Source: Streptomyces scopuliridis RB72 (lineage in GTDB: Bacteria; Actinomycetota; Actinomycetes; Streptomycetales; Streptomycetaceae). Taken from it: DNA of 64,000 nt. The position numbers and the translations under genes are program-made. Below the pieces are notes generated by a model. That model was not told the DNA's origin, did not search any database, and worked only from the letters and a program-made list of their open reading frames with translations. Positions 53,136 through 60,920 of the stretch are shown here, piece after piece. Location of the stretch: positions 124,001-188,000 of the forward strand of contig NZ_JOEI01000012.1 of assembly GCF_000718095.1 (NCBI RefSeq), given 5' to 3'. Every line of letters begins with the position of its first letter. Position 1 is the first letter of the stretch.

Positions 53136-54344
53136 ATGGCCAACGCCCCTCTTCTGGCGGCCGATCTCGCCGCGGCCGGCGCCGAGTTTCCCGAGCACAC
53201 GTACACCTACCTCTTCTGCGACCTCATGACCGATGTGGTCCTGGCCGAGCTCCCGCTCAGCGACGTCACGTACAGCACCGAGCTGAACGGCATCGGCACG
53301 CTCCGGGCCTCGATCCCGTACACCGACGAAACGGCCCCGCTGGACCCGGAGGCCGCGTCCACCCCGGGCCGCACCGCCCTGTACGTGGACCGTGACGGCG
53401 TCATCGTGTGGGGCGGCATCATTTGGACCCGCCAGCCCAACAGCGGCAGCAGCAGCAAAGAGATCCAGGCCGCCGAGTTTCTCTCGTACTACCAGCGCAG
53501 GTACGTGAAGACCACGCTGTCCACGGACACCAGCCTCATCATCAACACCGGCTATGTCCCCGACGGGCAGCGCCTGTACCCGGATCAGAAGTACGTCATG
53601 TGGTCGCTGCTCAACTACGCGCACACGCAGACCGGCGGACAACCGGGCATCAGTACGGCCCTGCTCACCGCTCCAGCGCACGGCATCACCCGGAACGTCA
53701 CCTACTTCGGGTACGAGCGTCCGGAGATCTACAAGGCGATCTCAGACCTTGCGGCGGCCGACGACGGGTTCGACTTCGCCATCGAATGCGGCTGGAACCC
53801 GGCGGCGAACAACGTGGCGCCGACCCGCTACCGGCGCGCACGGACCTGGTACCCGCGGCGCGGGCGGACGGCGTCCGAATCCGGGCTCGTCTTCGCGAAG
53901 GGCGGGCAAGGCGCGTCGATCCTGTCGTACGACTGGCCGGAGGACGGCACCGCAATGGCTACCGAGATCAGCGGCCTCGGTGACGGCACCGGCGAAGCCA
54001 AGGTCACGTCGATCGCACAGGACACAGCGCGGCTCGCCTCCGGCTGGCCCCTGCTGGAACAGGTCACCACCTACGACGGGGTCATCGACCAGGTGCAGCT
54101 CACCGGGCTCACCGCGGCAGAACTGGCCGCACGGGGGCAGGCCCAGACGCAGCCGGTGTTCGAGGTCAGCGCGGACACCGACCCTCAGTTCGGCAGCTAC
54201 GCCGTAGGGGACGAGGCGCTGTTCGTCATCGACCCCGAGCCGACCGCACCAACCGGCCGGTCCGGGGTACTGCGGATCGTGGGCATCGAGAACACCTCGT
54301 CGTCTGGGCCCGAGCGTGTCCGCCTGACCTGCGTGGCGGTCTGA
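53136..54344 (+). CDS. ReqiPepy6 Gp37-like tail hub protein (Tal-type)
   Basis: 402 residues. LPLSDVTYSTELNGIGTLRA and LYVDRDGVIVWGGIIWTRQP are typical of the Gp37-like tail proteins of actinophages. Tal-like, without a lysin motif visible. ATG closely follows the upstream stop. Confidence 0.82.
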   Translation: MANAPLLAADLAAAGAEFPEHTYTYLFCDLMTDVVLAELPLSDVTYSTELNGIGTLRASIPYTDETAPLDPEAASTPGRTALYVDRDGVIVWGGIIWTRQPNSGSSSKEIQAAEFLSYYQRRYVKTTLSTDTSLIINTGYVPDGQRLYPDQKYVMWSLLNYAHTQTGGQPGISTALLTAPAHGITRNVTYFGYERPEIYKAISDLAAADDGFDFAIECGWNPAANNVAPTRYRRARTWYPRRGRTASESGLVFAKGGQGASILSYDWPEDGTAMATEISGLGDGTGEAKVTSIAQDTARLASGWPLLEQVTTYDGVIDQVQLTGLTAAELAARGQAQTQPVFEVSADTDPQFGSYAVGDEALFVIDPEPTAPTGRSGVLRIVGIENTSSSGPERVRLTCVAV

Positions 54345-54345
54345 C

Positions 54346-54825
54346 ATGCCCCAATACGCCACCAACCCTGACTTCCTCCAGCGGCTCGCCACGCTGGAGG
54401 AGAGCGTGGAGCAGCTGCGCCGCCGTGGGCGCGAGCGTGACGAACTGCCGTTCTTCGGAACGAACCTTCAGGTCATGCCGTACCAGTCGTACACGTCCAT
54501 GACCACGGTGTGCGAGACGGTTCTCTCGCCTCGGACGGCCTCGCTGTCCCTCGGCCTGGTGACGATCGGCGATGTCGTGACCTCCGTGAACTCGGGCGGC
54601 GACTGGCAGGTCGTGGCGAACGCGGACATCGTCATGACCGGTGTCATCTCGGCCACCTTCAGCTACGAGTTCGCCGCAGCGGTCATTGACCTCACCCCGT
54701 ACCGGGCGCTCACCGAACTGAAGATCCTCATCCAGGCGCGCAGGACGGCCGGCGCCACGACCGGCGGAAAGTTCGGCACCGGCGGTGCCATCGCGATCGC
54801 TCCCCGCTACGCACGACTTATCTGA
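54346..54825 (+). CDS. Minor tail protein
   Basis: 159 residues: N-terminal coiled coil (FLQRLATLEESVEQLRRRGR) and a beta domain. Position at the end of the tail genes suggests a tip protein. No catalytic motif. Confidence 0.7.
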   Translation: MPQYATNPDFLQRLATLEESVEQLRRRGRERDELPFFGTNLQVMPYQSYTSMTTVCETVLSPRTASLSLGLVTIGDVVTSVNSGGDWQVVANADIVMTGVISATFSYEFAAAVIDLTPYRALTELKILIQARRTAGATTGGKFGTGGAIAIAPRYARLI

Positions 54826-54836
54826 AAGGAACGGCT

Positions 54837-55718
54837 ATGGCTACACCCCTGTCATCTGCGGCGTTCATCGCGGCCCTGCGCGCTGAGGGCCTGCGCGTCA
54901 TCGAGACGCCGGGCTGGGCCACCCACAACCGCAACCACATGGGTCTCTGGGGCCCGCTACACGGTGTGATGATCCACCACACGGTGACCTCCGGCACGGC
55001 CGCCACGGTCCGGCTCTGCCGGGACGGGCACAGCGCCCTGCCCGGCCCCCTCTGCCACGGCGTTATCGCCAAGGACGGCACGGTCCATCTCGTCGGCTAC
55101 GGCCGTGCGAACCACGCGGGCCTGGGCGACGGCGACGTCCTCCAGGCCGTCATCGCCGAGGCCGCGCTGCCCGCCGACAACGAGGCCAACACCGATGGCA
55201 ACCGCTACTTCTACGGCTTCGAGTGCGAGAACCTCGGCGACGGCAAAGACCCGTGGCCCGCCGCGCAGCTGGAGGCGATAGAGAAGGTCGCAGCGGCGGT
55301 CTGCCGCGCGCACGGCTGGGGCGCGGCCTCGGTGATCGGACACCTGGAATGGCAGCCGGGCAAGGTCGACCCGCGCGGCTTCACGATGGCCAGCATGCGC
55401 GAGCGGATCGCCGACCGACTCGACGCGGGGAAGCCCAAGCCCCCGGCCAAGCCCACGCCGCCCCCCGCGAAGCTCGAACCGTTCCCCGGCGCCGCCTTCT
55501 TCGCGGTCGGCCGGCGCAGCGCCGTCATCACCGCGATGGGCAAGCGGCTGGTGGCCGAGGGCTGCGGCCGGTACGCCGTCGGGCCTGGCCCGGTGTGGTC
55601 GGACGCCGACCGCAAGTCCTACGCCGCCTGGCAGCGCAAGCTCGGCTACTCGGGGAGCGACGCCGACGGCACCCCCGGGCGCACCTCCTGGGACCGCCTC
55701 AAGGTCCCCAACGTCTGA
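54837..55718 (+). CDS. Endolysin: N-acetylmuramoyl-L-alanine amidase
   Basis: 293 residues. Amidase_2/PGRP fold: VMIHHTVTSG (zinc His), CHGVIAKDGTVHLVGYGRAN, and IGHLEWQPGKVDPRG (zinc His and Asp). A Pro-rich linker (PPAKPTPPPAKLEP) leads to a C-terminal peptidoglycan-binding-like domain. It cuts the amide between MurNAc and L-Ala at lysis. The holin genes follow. Confidence 0.93.
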   Translation: MATPLSSAAFIAALRAEGLRVIETPGWATHNRNHMGLWGPLHGVMIHHTVTSGTAATVRLCRDGHSALPGPLCHGVIAKDGTVHLVGYGRANHAGLGDGDVLQAVIAEAALPADNEANTDGNRYFYGFECENLGDGKDPWPAAQLEAIEKVAAAVCRAHGWGAASVIGHLEWQPGKVDPRGFTMASMRERIADRLDAGKPKPPAKPTPPPAKLEPFPGAAFFAVGRRSAVITAMGKRLVAEGCGRYAVGPGPVWSDADRKSYAAWQRKLGYSGSDADGTPGRTSWDRLKVPNV

Positions 55719-55781
55719 CCCGACTTGGAGGACCATCACGGTCTTCCATGCATCTGACCTGCACCAATGAAGGGATTCATC

Positions 55782-55958
55782 ATGAGGATTTCCAGCTTCG
55801 CGAAGGCCGTCGCCGCTGGCGTCGCCGCCGGTTCCGCAGCCCTCGCCACCGCCGTCCAGGACGGCTCGTTCACCACCGGGGAGGGCGTCACCGTCGCCCT
55901 GGCCATCCTCGGGGCCCTGGGTATCACGTACGCGGTGCCCAACAAGCGGCCGGCCTGA
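55782..55958 (+). CDS. Holin, two-span
   Basis: 58 residues: MRISSFAKAVAAGVAAGSAA and VTVALAILGALGITYAVPNK form two hydrophobic helices. ATG 55782 has AAGGG seven bases upstream; ATG 55767 has no site. Position after the endolysin supports a holin. Confidence 0.8.
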   Translation: MRISSFAKAVAAGVAAGSAALATAVQDGSFTTGEGVTVALAILGALGITYAVPNKRPA

Positions 55959-56218
55959 TGGGCACAGCGCCCGACCCGGGCGTGTACATCAGCCCGGCGC
56001 AGACCTATCAGGAGGTGAGGGACCTGGCCCGCACGGTCGACCGGATCGAGTCCAAGCTCGACGGCATCCTCGACGAGAACAAGGACATCCGATCCGACGT
56101 CGCCGACCACGAGACCAGGCTCCGTGTCCTGGAACGCGGACGCTGGCCGCTGCCCACCCTTGGCGTGCTCGCCGGAGTAGCGGGCACCGCCACCGGCCTG
56201 ATCGCGCTCTACCGCTGA
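55958..56218 (+). CDS. Second lysis membrane protein (holin/antiholin-like)
   Basis: 86 residues: coiled coil (VRDLARTVDRIESKLDGILD) then a C-terminal helix (LPTLGVLAGVAGTATGLIAL). Overlaps the holin (TGATG). Resembles the second membrane gene of actinophage lysis cassettes. Confidence 0.75.
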   Translation: MGTAPDPGVYISPAQTYQEVRDLARTVDRIESKLDGILDENKDIRSDVADHETRLRVLERGRWPLPTLGVLAGVAGTATGLIALYR

Positions 56219-56230
56219 CCTGCACGCACC

Positions 56231-56264
56231 GCGCCCCTGCTCTCCCACGGGAGGGCAGGGGCGC
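56231..56264 (+). terminator. Late-operon terminator
   Basis: GCGCCCCTGC and GCAGGGGCGC form the base, extended by CTCCC/GGGAG to about 16 pairs with one G-U, and followed by TTTCGT. It lies 12 bases past the lysis genes. Confidence 0.8.
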
Positions 56265-56301
56265 TTTCGTATACCCGCGGAGCCGACCGCAGGCGAGTAC
56301 G

Positions 56302-56323
56302 GTTCTGGTGTCGAAGTCAGAAC
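56302..56323. promoter_or_regulatory. Inverted repeat before the XRE-TPR gene
   Basis: GTTCTG (56302-56307) and CAGAAC (56318-56323), perfect 6-base arms with a 10-base centre, 10 bases upstream of the ATG. Suitable for autoregulation by the encoded protein. Confidence 0.45.
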
Positions 56324-56333
56324 AGGAGCCAGT

Positions 56334-57518
56334 ATGCACGCTCTGCCGCATGACCACACCGGCGCGCGAATCAAACGGCTGCGCCTCGAACGGCATCTCA
56401 CTCAACGGGCCCTATCCGACCTGTCTGCGGTGCCATACAGCACCTTCACCAAGACCGAACAAGGCGTCCTGCCCGCCACCCCTCACGTCATCGCCAGCCT
56501 GGCGCGCGCGATGCGTGTCGAAGTCGCCAGCATCACCGGCCAGCCCTACTCCACGGAGCTGCGGGCCGATGAACTGGACGTGCTGATCCGGCCGATCCGT
56601 GAAGCGCTGGACGTCTACGACTTGGGCGCCGACCCCGACATCACGCCACGCGCTCACCAACTGCTCAGCGACGACGCGGAGGGGCTACTCGTCTCCGTTC
56701 GTGCGGGGGAGATCAAGCAGGCCGCGAGCCAGGTGGCCGGCCTCATCCAGGAAGCGACCACCGCGGCGCACTCCGCTGGGACCACGGAGGGCTGGCTGCT
56801 GCTGGCCAGTACCTACCGGACCGCATACGACGTCGCCTCGAAGCTGGGCTTCGGAGATCTTGCGACGATGGCTCTGTCCCGCATGGACTGGGCGGCACAG
56901 CGCGGATCCGACGCGGTGATCGGCGGCATGTACCGATACATGCGTGCCCTGACCTATCTCCGCGATGGCCAGTACCGCACAGGAGAACGCCTGGTGAAGC
57001 TCGGCCTGGCCACGCTGGACCAGGCGGACCCAGGGCGAGAGCGCGACGTCGTGACCGGCCAACTCCACCTTGGCGCGGCCGTCATGGCCGGTCGCGCGAA
57101 GGACCAGGACCGCGCCGAGGGCCACTTGGACGAGGCCAAAACGATCGCAGACCGAACCGGCGAGGCTGTCCCCGTGCACTGGCTGGCCTTCGGCCCGACA
57201 AACGTAGCGGTGCACCGCGTGTCTGTCCTCGCCGAACTGGACGAGTACGGGGCCGCAGCAGAAGCCGGTCAGAACGTGGTTTTCCCCGAGAACTGGCCAG
57301 CGTCCCGGAGGAGTCACCACCACGCCGAAATGGCCCGCGCACAGATGTGGACCGGAGACATCGACCGAGCTTTCAAGAATCTGTTGTCCGCCCGGAAAGC
57401 CGCACCTCAGCAGGCTCGGCATCACCCGACTGTCCGCGAAACCTACGCGGGACTAGAAGCGGCCAAGCGCCAACTGCCAGACAGCTTCCTGTCCTACGGC
57501 TCTTGGCTGTCCGTCTGA
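56334..57518 (+). CDS. XRE-TPR regulator
   Basis: 394 residues. N-terminal Xre HTH (RIKRLRLERHLTQRALSDLS, then PYSTFTKTEQG), followed by ~300 residues of TPR-like helical repeats (EGWLLLASTYRTAYDVASKL, and RRSHHHAEMARAQMWTGDID). This resembles Streptomyces HTH-TPR proteins and the RRNPP architecture of peptide-sensing regulators. ATG after AGGAG. It is the first gene of the right-end accessory module. Confidence 0.85.
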   Translation: MHALPHDHTGARIKRLRLERHLTQRALSDLSAVPYSTFTKTEQGVLPATPHVIASLARAMRVEVASITGQPYSTELRADELDVLIRPIREALDVYDLGADPDITPRAHQLLSDDAEGLLVSVRAGEIKQAASQVAGLIQEATTAAHSAGTTEGWLLLASTYRTAYDVASKLGFGDLATMALSRMDWAAQRGSDAVIGGMYRYMRALTYLRDGQYRTGERLVKLGLATLDQADPGRERDVVTGQLHLGAAVMAGRAKDQDRAEGHLDEAKTIADRTGEAVPVHWLAFGPTNVAVHRVSVLAELDEYGAAAEAGQNVVFPENWPASRRSHHHAEMARAQMWTGDIDRAFKNLLSARKAAPQQARHHPTVRETYAGLEAAKRQLPDSFLSYGSWLSV

Positions 57519-57534
57519 CGCTCCGTGAAGCTTT

Positions 57535-57573
57535 GGCCCTGACTATCACCAAGTCGTGATAGTCAGGGCCTTT
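57535..57573. terminator. Bidirectional-looking terminator
   Basis: GGCCCTGACTATCAC (57535-57549) pairs perfectly with GTGATAGTCAGGGCC (57556-57570), then TTT. It isolates the XRE-TPR gene from the following small genes. Confidence 0.8.
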
Positions 57574-57622
57574 CCACAGCTCCAACATGGCTCCACTCGT
57601 CCACGAGCACATGGAGCCGACC

Positions 57623-58111
57623 ATGTCCACACCCTCACCGATGGCCACACACGGCGCAATCGCCCGGTGGCTGACGTCCTCCAGCCGCGCCCCCGCCGTC
57701 GCCCACGAGGCGTGGCAGAACGACCGCCCGGCCATGCTCCGCACCGGCCGCCCCTACGACGCCGTCCGTATGCCGCGCTCGCTGGTCCACGCGGCGGCCG
57801 AGAGCAGCGCCCCGGATGTCGTGGCCGCCATGCTGGCCGAGGTCCTCGACGGGCCGGTGATCTGCCACCCGGGCGCCTGGTACTACGCGCTCGTTCCCCC
57901 AGAGACCTGCCGATCGTGGCGGGCCGCAGAGGCTGTGGTCCGCGGCCCGGGTGCCTGGCTCGGCATTCCCCGGCCCGACCGTACGGAGCCGACACCGGTC
58001 ACCCCGTACTGGGCCGTGCCGGTGGAGCAGGTCGGGAAGCTGTGCACCGCCGAGGCCGTGGCCGAGCTGCTCCGGGTCGGCCGGGCCCGGCTCGAAGGCG
58101 CTTCCTTGTGA
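57623..58111 (+). CDS. Accessory protein of unknown function
   Basis: 162 residues (LTSSSRAPAVAHEAWQNDRP, VICHPGAWYYALVPPETC). No catalytic motif recognised. The ATG at 57623 has GGAG at the right spacing; 57587 and 57611 do not. It is the first of a run of overlapping small genes. Confidence 0.7.
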   Translation: MSTPSPMATHGAIARWLTSSSRAPAVAHEAWQNDRPAMLRTGRPYDAVRMPRSLVHAAAESSAPDVVAAMLAEVLDGPVICHPGAWYYALVPPETCRSWRAAEAVVRGPGAWLGIPRPDRTEPTPVTPYWAVPVEQVGKLCTAEAVAELLRVGRARLEGASL

Positions 58112-58269
58112 TCGCCGACGAGACGCCCCGTACCCACATCCCCTCGCTCTGCTGGATCGAGCGGCCGGACGACGTACTGCACTGCACCGAACACGAGCAG
58201 CACGACGGCGACCACTACCACGCCTACACCCGCCTCTTCTGGCCACGCCAGGCGGGTGAGACACAGTGA
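58108..58269 (+). CDS. 53-residue His/Cys-containing accessory protein
   Basis: SLCWIERPDDVLHCTEHEQH and DGDHYHAYT give several metal-binding candidates. GTG overlaps the upstream stop. Function unknown. Confidence 0.6.
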   Translation: MIADETPRTHIPSLCWIERPDDVLHCTEHEQHDGDHYHAYTRLFWPRQAGETQ

Positions 58270-58448
58270 CGGTCACCAGGACCCGCGCGTACACCACGCC
58301 CGCCTGCACGATCGACGAGCACGGCGAATGCCCCGGCCCCGGAGAGACGCGGCTGCCCTGGCAGACCACCACCCAGCCGGCCATCGAAACTCGTCACTGC
58401 GCCTGCCCCTGCCACCGGAAGGACGGAAAGGGTGGCGATGACGAATAA
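58266..58448 (+). CDS. 60-residue Cys-rich accessory protein
   Basis: Contains CTIDEHGEC and HCACPCHRK, a likely small metal site. GTG overlaps the upstream stop. Function unknown. Confidence 0.6.
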   Translation: MTVTRTRAYTTPACTIDEHGECPGPGETRLPWQTTTQPAIETRHCACPCHRKDGKGGDDE

Positions 58449-58908
58449 GTCGATCCTCCTCCGGTCCGTCCGGTGGCTGCTGAGTCCGGATCCCGAGCGC
58501 GGCGCGACGCATCGGATCGTCTACGACGCGCAGTGCGAGACGTGCGAGGAATCGGCGGACACGTCGATCGGATCCCGGGTGGCGCCGGAGGTTTGGGCGC
58601 TGACGCATACCGGTCGCCACCCCGATCACAGGACTTTCATAGCTACGCAGCGAACCGTGTGGCGTGCCGCCCCTGCGACAGGGCGGGGCGGCCGGGACCT
58701 CGGCGACGTCGAAACCCTGATCGAGCGCACGCGGGACGGTGCGGGACCGAAATCCGTGCGCCATCAGCGTGCCGACTGGAACCGCCGGGTGCGGGACTGG
58801 GCGAACCTGCATGGATTCTTCGTCAGCGCCGGCGGGAGTATCCCGCACTCAATCGTGGCCCACTACCTATCCGTCCACCGCGACGACCCTCCGCCGGAGG
58901 CGACGTGA
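58438..58908 (+). CDS. DUF7848-like domain fused to an Lsr2-like DNA-binding domain
   Basis: 156 residues. The N-terminus (HRIVYDAQCETCEESADTSI, HTGRHPDHRTF) resembles DUF7848, with Cys/His that may bind metal. The C-terminus, VRDWANLHGFFVSAGGSIPH, follows the Lsr2 minor-groove pattern RxWAxxNGxxVSxRGRIP but has AGGSIP in place of RGRIP. Lsr2 silences AT-rich foreign DNA. ATG 58438 has GGAAAGGG six bases upstream. Confidence 0.75.
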   Translation: MTNKSILLRSVRWLLSPDPERGATHRIVYDAQCETCEESADTSIGSRVAPEVWALTHTGRHPDHRTFIATQRTVWRAAPATGRGGRDLGDVETLIERTRDGAGPKSVRHQRADWNRRVRDWANLHGFFVSAGGSIPHSIVAHYLSVHRDDPPPEAT

Positions 58909-59027
58909 CGCAGCACACCAAGGACGCGTACACGACGATCGCAAGGTGCTGCGCGGGCGTGTGGCTGCTGATCGTGTCGCTCGTCGCAATGGTCCTGGCA
59001 ACCGCCGCATGGCTGGTCCGGGACTGA
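58905..59027 (+). CDS. 40-residue single-span membrane protein
   Basis: GTG start overlapping the upstream stop; CCAGVWLLIVSLVAMVLATA is a transmembrane helix. Last gene of the overlapping accessory run. Function unknown. Confidence 0.6.
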   Translation: MTQHTKDAYTTIARCCAGVWLLIVSLVAMVLATAAWLVRD

Positions 59028-59038
59028 CACACAGAACT

Positions 59039-59067
59039 CCGCATTCCCCGCCCCCGTGGGAGTGCGG
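59039..59067 (+). terminator. Hairpin after accessory operon
   Basis: CCGCATTCCC (59039-59048) and GGGAGTGCGG (59058-59067), ten pairs with one G-U, nine-base loop. It has no T run. Confidence 0.55.
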
Positions 59068-59217
59068 ACAGGGGCAGGGCCGGCGCATGTCACGGCCGTC
59101 GGTCCTGCCCCGATAAAACTCCCCGCGCACAGCACGCGACGTGTGGGCGAGGGGGCGCCGGCCCCAGGCGCTTCCCAAGAACCGGACTGCAAAAGGCAGT
59201 CCAAGAGGTACCGGAGG

Positions 59218-59379
59218 ATGAACGAATTGGTCGACTTCAAACGCAAGGTCGGCACCGCTGGCGCCTCGGATGGGGTCTCCGTCCGGAAGGACAAGTCGGC
59301 CAAGGCCGCGACGCCGGATCCGAGCGGAAACCGCGCGGAGCGGCGGGCAGCCGACAAGGAGGCCAAAAAGAAGAAGTAG
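59218..59379 (+). CDS. 53-residue Lys-rich protein
   Basis: MNELVDFKRKVGTAGASDGV and ending in KEAKKKK. AGAGG eight bases upstream. A small hairpin (GGACTGC/GCAGTCC, 59184-59202) precedes the ribosome site. Function unknown. Confidence 0.55.
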   Translation: MNELVDFKRKVGTAGASDGVSVRKDKSAKAATPDPSGNRAERRAADKEAKKKK

Positions 59380-59474
59380 GGGACCCGCTGACCCCCGCCC
59401 CGGCCGGCCGTATCCCAGCAAGGAGACCGGCCGGAGCGGCTGCACCACCCATCCACCAGAACAGGAGGCACCCC

Positions 59475-59972
59475 ATGAGTATCACCACCGAGGCACCCGT
59501 CACACGGGACGCCCGCGACCTGCTCACCGCCGAGGAGCTGACGGCCGTCAGCGCCACCGTCCAGCTCAACAACCCCGGCATGGCTCTGAGCGTCGCAGAG
59601 TCGATCGTCCTGGAGGCCCTGAAGTTCGAGGCCGCCTGCGCCGCGCACCCCACAGCCCGCCTCAAGCCGTCCCGCGTAGTCGACGAGGGCTGGCACGCGC
59701 TGATCCTCCACACCCGCGTCAAGGCGAAGCTGGCCGAGCGACTCGGCCTGTTCGTCCACCACGTCCCCGAGGCCCCCGACACCGGCCGCCACGACCCGGA
59801 CGCCCTGGCCCGCACCCAGGCCGCGATCTCGGCGGCCGGCTACACCCCCGTACCCGCCATGTGGACCGGCCCGAGCGACACCAGCATCCCCGTCGCCGCC
59901 AGCTGCGAGCACTCCCCGCCGCCGCCCGAGGGATCGTGCACCGGCGACTGCTCCAACACCGGCCCGAACTGA
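59475..59972 (+). CDS. Glycine-rich-domain-like accessory protein with Cys tail
   Basis: 165 residues. VVDEGWHALILHTRVKAKLA resembles the GRDP/DUF1399 core, helical. The C-terminus has three Cys (SCEHSPPPPEGSCTGDCSNT). ATG follows GGAGG. Function unknown. Confidence 0.6.
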   Translation: MSITTEAPVTRDARDLLTAEELTAVSATVQLNNPGMALSVAESIVLEALKFEAACAAHPTARLKPSRVVDEGWHALILHTRVKAKLAERLGLFVHHVPEAPDTGRHDPDALARTQAAISAAGYTPVPAMWTGPSDTSIPVAASCEHSPPPPEGSCTGDCSNTGPN

Positions 59973-60015
59973 CGTCTCATAGCGCCGGGCACTCCGGCGG
60001 CCCTACCGTCAGAGG

Positions 60016-60207
60016 ATGGAGAACGAGTCCGACATGGGCGAGTGGATCAACCCGCGATATGCCGAGGTGATGGCCCGCTACCGGACCGCGAAGTCCGCGG
60101 CCGGTGAACCGAAGCGACGCAGCGGCTGGTCGAAGCGACCGTACGGTGACCCGTTCGTCATCGTCGTCGACCCGACGACCCTGGCGCCGTACACAACGGG
60201 CCGCTGA
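60016..60207 (+). CDS. 63-residue accessory protein
   Basis: MENESDMGEWINPRYAEVMA then a basic middle and DPFVIVVDPTTLAPY. AGAGG is immediately upstream; ATG 60034 is an alternative start. Function unknown. Confidence 0.5.
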   Translation: MENESDMGEWINPRYAEVMARYRTAKSAAGEPKRRSGWSKRPYGDPFVIVVDPTTLAPYTTGR

Positions 60208-60225
60208 ATACCGCTCCGGCCGGCG

Positions 60226-60480
60226 TCACGGCGCCGGCCGGGGCTCTTCTCTCACAAGGTGCGCGAGGGGCACGCCGATCGCGTCGGCGATCCGGATCAG
60301 GGTGTCGAGCAACGGAGACGAGTGACCCTGCTCAATCCGGTTGTACTGCGCGAGCGTCATTCCGGCTCGCAGCGCAACCGCCTCTTGGGTGAGGTTCGCG
60401 TGCAGCCGTGCGGCGCGGATCTGATCGCCGATCTCCCGTCGGCGGGCGAGCACGCGCTCGGTCGGGCGGGGAGATGGCAC
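60226..60480 (-). CDS. XRE-type HTH protein near attR
   Basis: 84 residues, single HTH domain: LTQEAVALRAGMTLAQYNRI is helix-turn-helix, then LLDTLIRIADAIGVPLAHLV. GTG start. It is divergent from the right-end genes; the CGATGCATCG palindrome upstream is a possible operator. Confidence 0.8.
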   Translation of the reverse strand: MPSPRPTERVLARRREIGDQIRAARLHANLTQEAVALRAGMTLAQYNRIEQGHSSPLLDTLIRIADAIGVPLAHLVREEPRPAP

Positions 60481-60517
60481 CTGCCCACGTTCCCCGCCGC
60501 AAGATCACTTGTCTTTA

Positions 60518-60527
60518 CGATGCATCG
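60518..60527. promoter_or_regulatory. Palindrome upstream of XRE gene
   Basis: CGATGCATCG, perfect 10-bp palindrome in a locally AT-rich stretch, 38 bases before the minus-strand start. Confidence 0.35.
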
Positions 60528-60681
60528 CATAATGTTTGATCTTGATCACTAGGGGTATCGGCCACGGGCGACTCCCCACCCTGAATGTCCGCCCAACACC
60601 GCGGCGGACCGAGGGGGCAACGGTAGGCATCTCGCGCGAGGTCAGCCGATCCACCCAGATGGTGGAGCCGACGTCCCTGGG

Positions 60682-60714
60682 TCGCCCTGCGCTCCGTCTT
60701 GGAGCGCAGGGCGA
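60682..60714. terminator. Hairpin near the right phage end
   Basis: TCGCCCTGCGCTCC (60682-60695) pairs perfectly with GGAGCGCAGGGCGA (60701-60714) across GTCTT. It may stop transcription between the phage and the chromosome. Confidence 0.6.
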
Positions 60715-60833
60715 TGAAGTACGGACCATCGGTTCTCCGTCAAAGTTCACAGAGATAGGCCAAGTGCCTTTCCCTACTTTGGTTCAAGCGGAGCAGGGGA
60801 AACGCAGGTCAGCACATCGCTCAGACACGCATA

Positions 60834-60878
60834 CCTTCTAAGCACTTGGCCGCAGGTTCGAGTCCTGCCGGGGGCGCT
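60834..60878 (+). repeat. attR core, 45 bp
   Basis: Identical to 19297-19341. It contains only the 3' part of the tRNA-Arg, so no second tRNA is formed. Confidence 0.95.
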
Positions 60879-60896
60879 TTTCTACGCGCGGTGCAC

Positions 60897-60920
60897 GGCC
60901 CTCCCTCAGGGAGGGCCTTT
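60897..60920 (+). terminator. Original tRNA-Arg terminator, displaced by integration
   Basis: GGCCCTCCC (60897-60905) and GGGAGGGCC (60909-60917) with a TCA loop and TTT. In the phage-free chromosome it would lie about 20 bases past the tRNA. Confidence 0.75.

Larger units (their letters stand above)
60481..60833. other. Right-end intergenic region of the prophage
   Basis: About 350 bases. The first 70 are AT-rich and likely hold the promoter of the XRE gene, with palindrome CGATGCATCG at 60518-60527. A 14-bp hairpin lies at 60682-60714. The frames here (60505-60750 minus, 60536-60841 plus) have no ribosome site. Confidence 0.5.
19297..60878. mobile_element. Integrated siphovirus prophage, about 41.6 kb
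   Basis: The element is bounded by identical 45-bp cores, one inside the tRNA-Arg gene. It contains integrase, divergent repressor/Cro, recombination and replication genes, HK97-type packaging and head genes, a long-tail module with 1088-residue tape measure, lysis genes and an accessory block next to attR. All structural modules are present in canonical order and none is visibly broken, so it may be inducible. Between the cores there are no transposases. Confidence 0.95.

Noticed and set aside
57605..57616. CTCGTCCACGAG palindrome
   Set aside because: Contains GTCCAC but not the spacing or second arm of the operator family; likely chance.
60505..60750. Open frame on the minus strand near attR
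   Set aside because: It lacks a ribosome site and runs through the 60682-60714 hairpin; composition is not protein-like.
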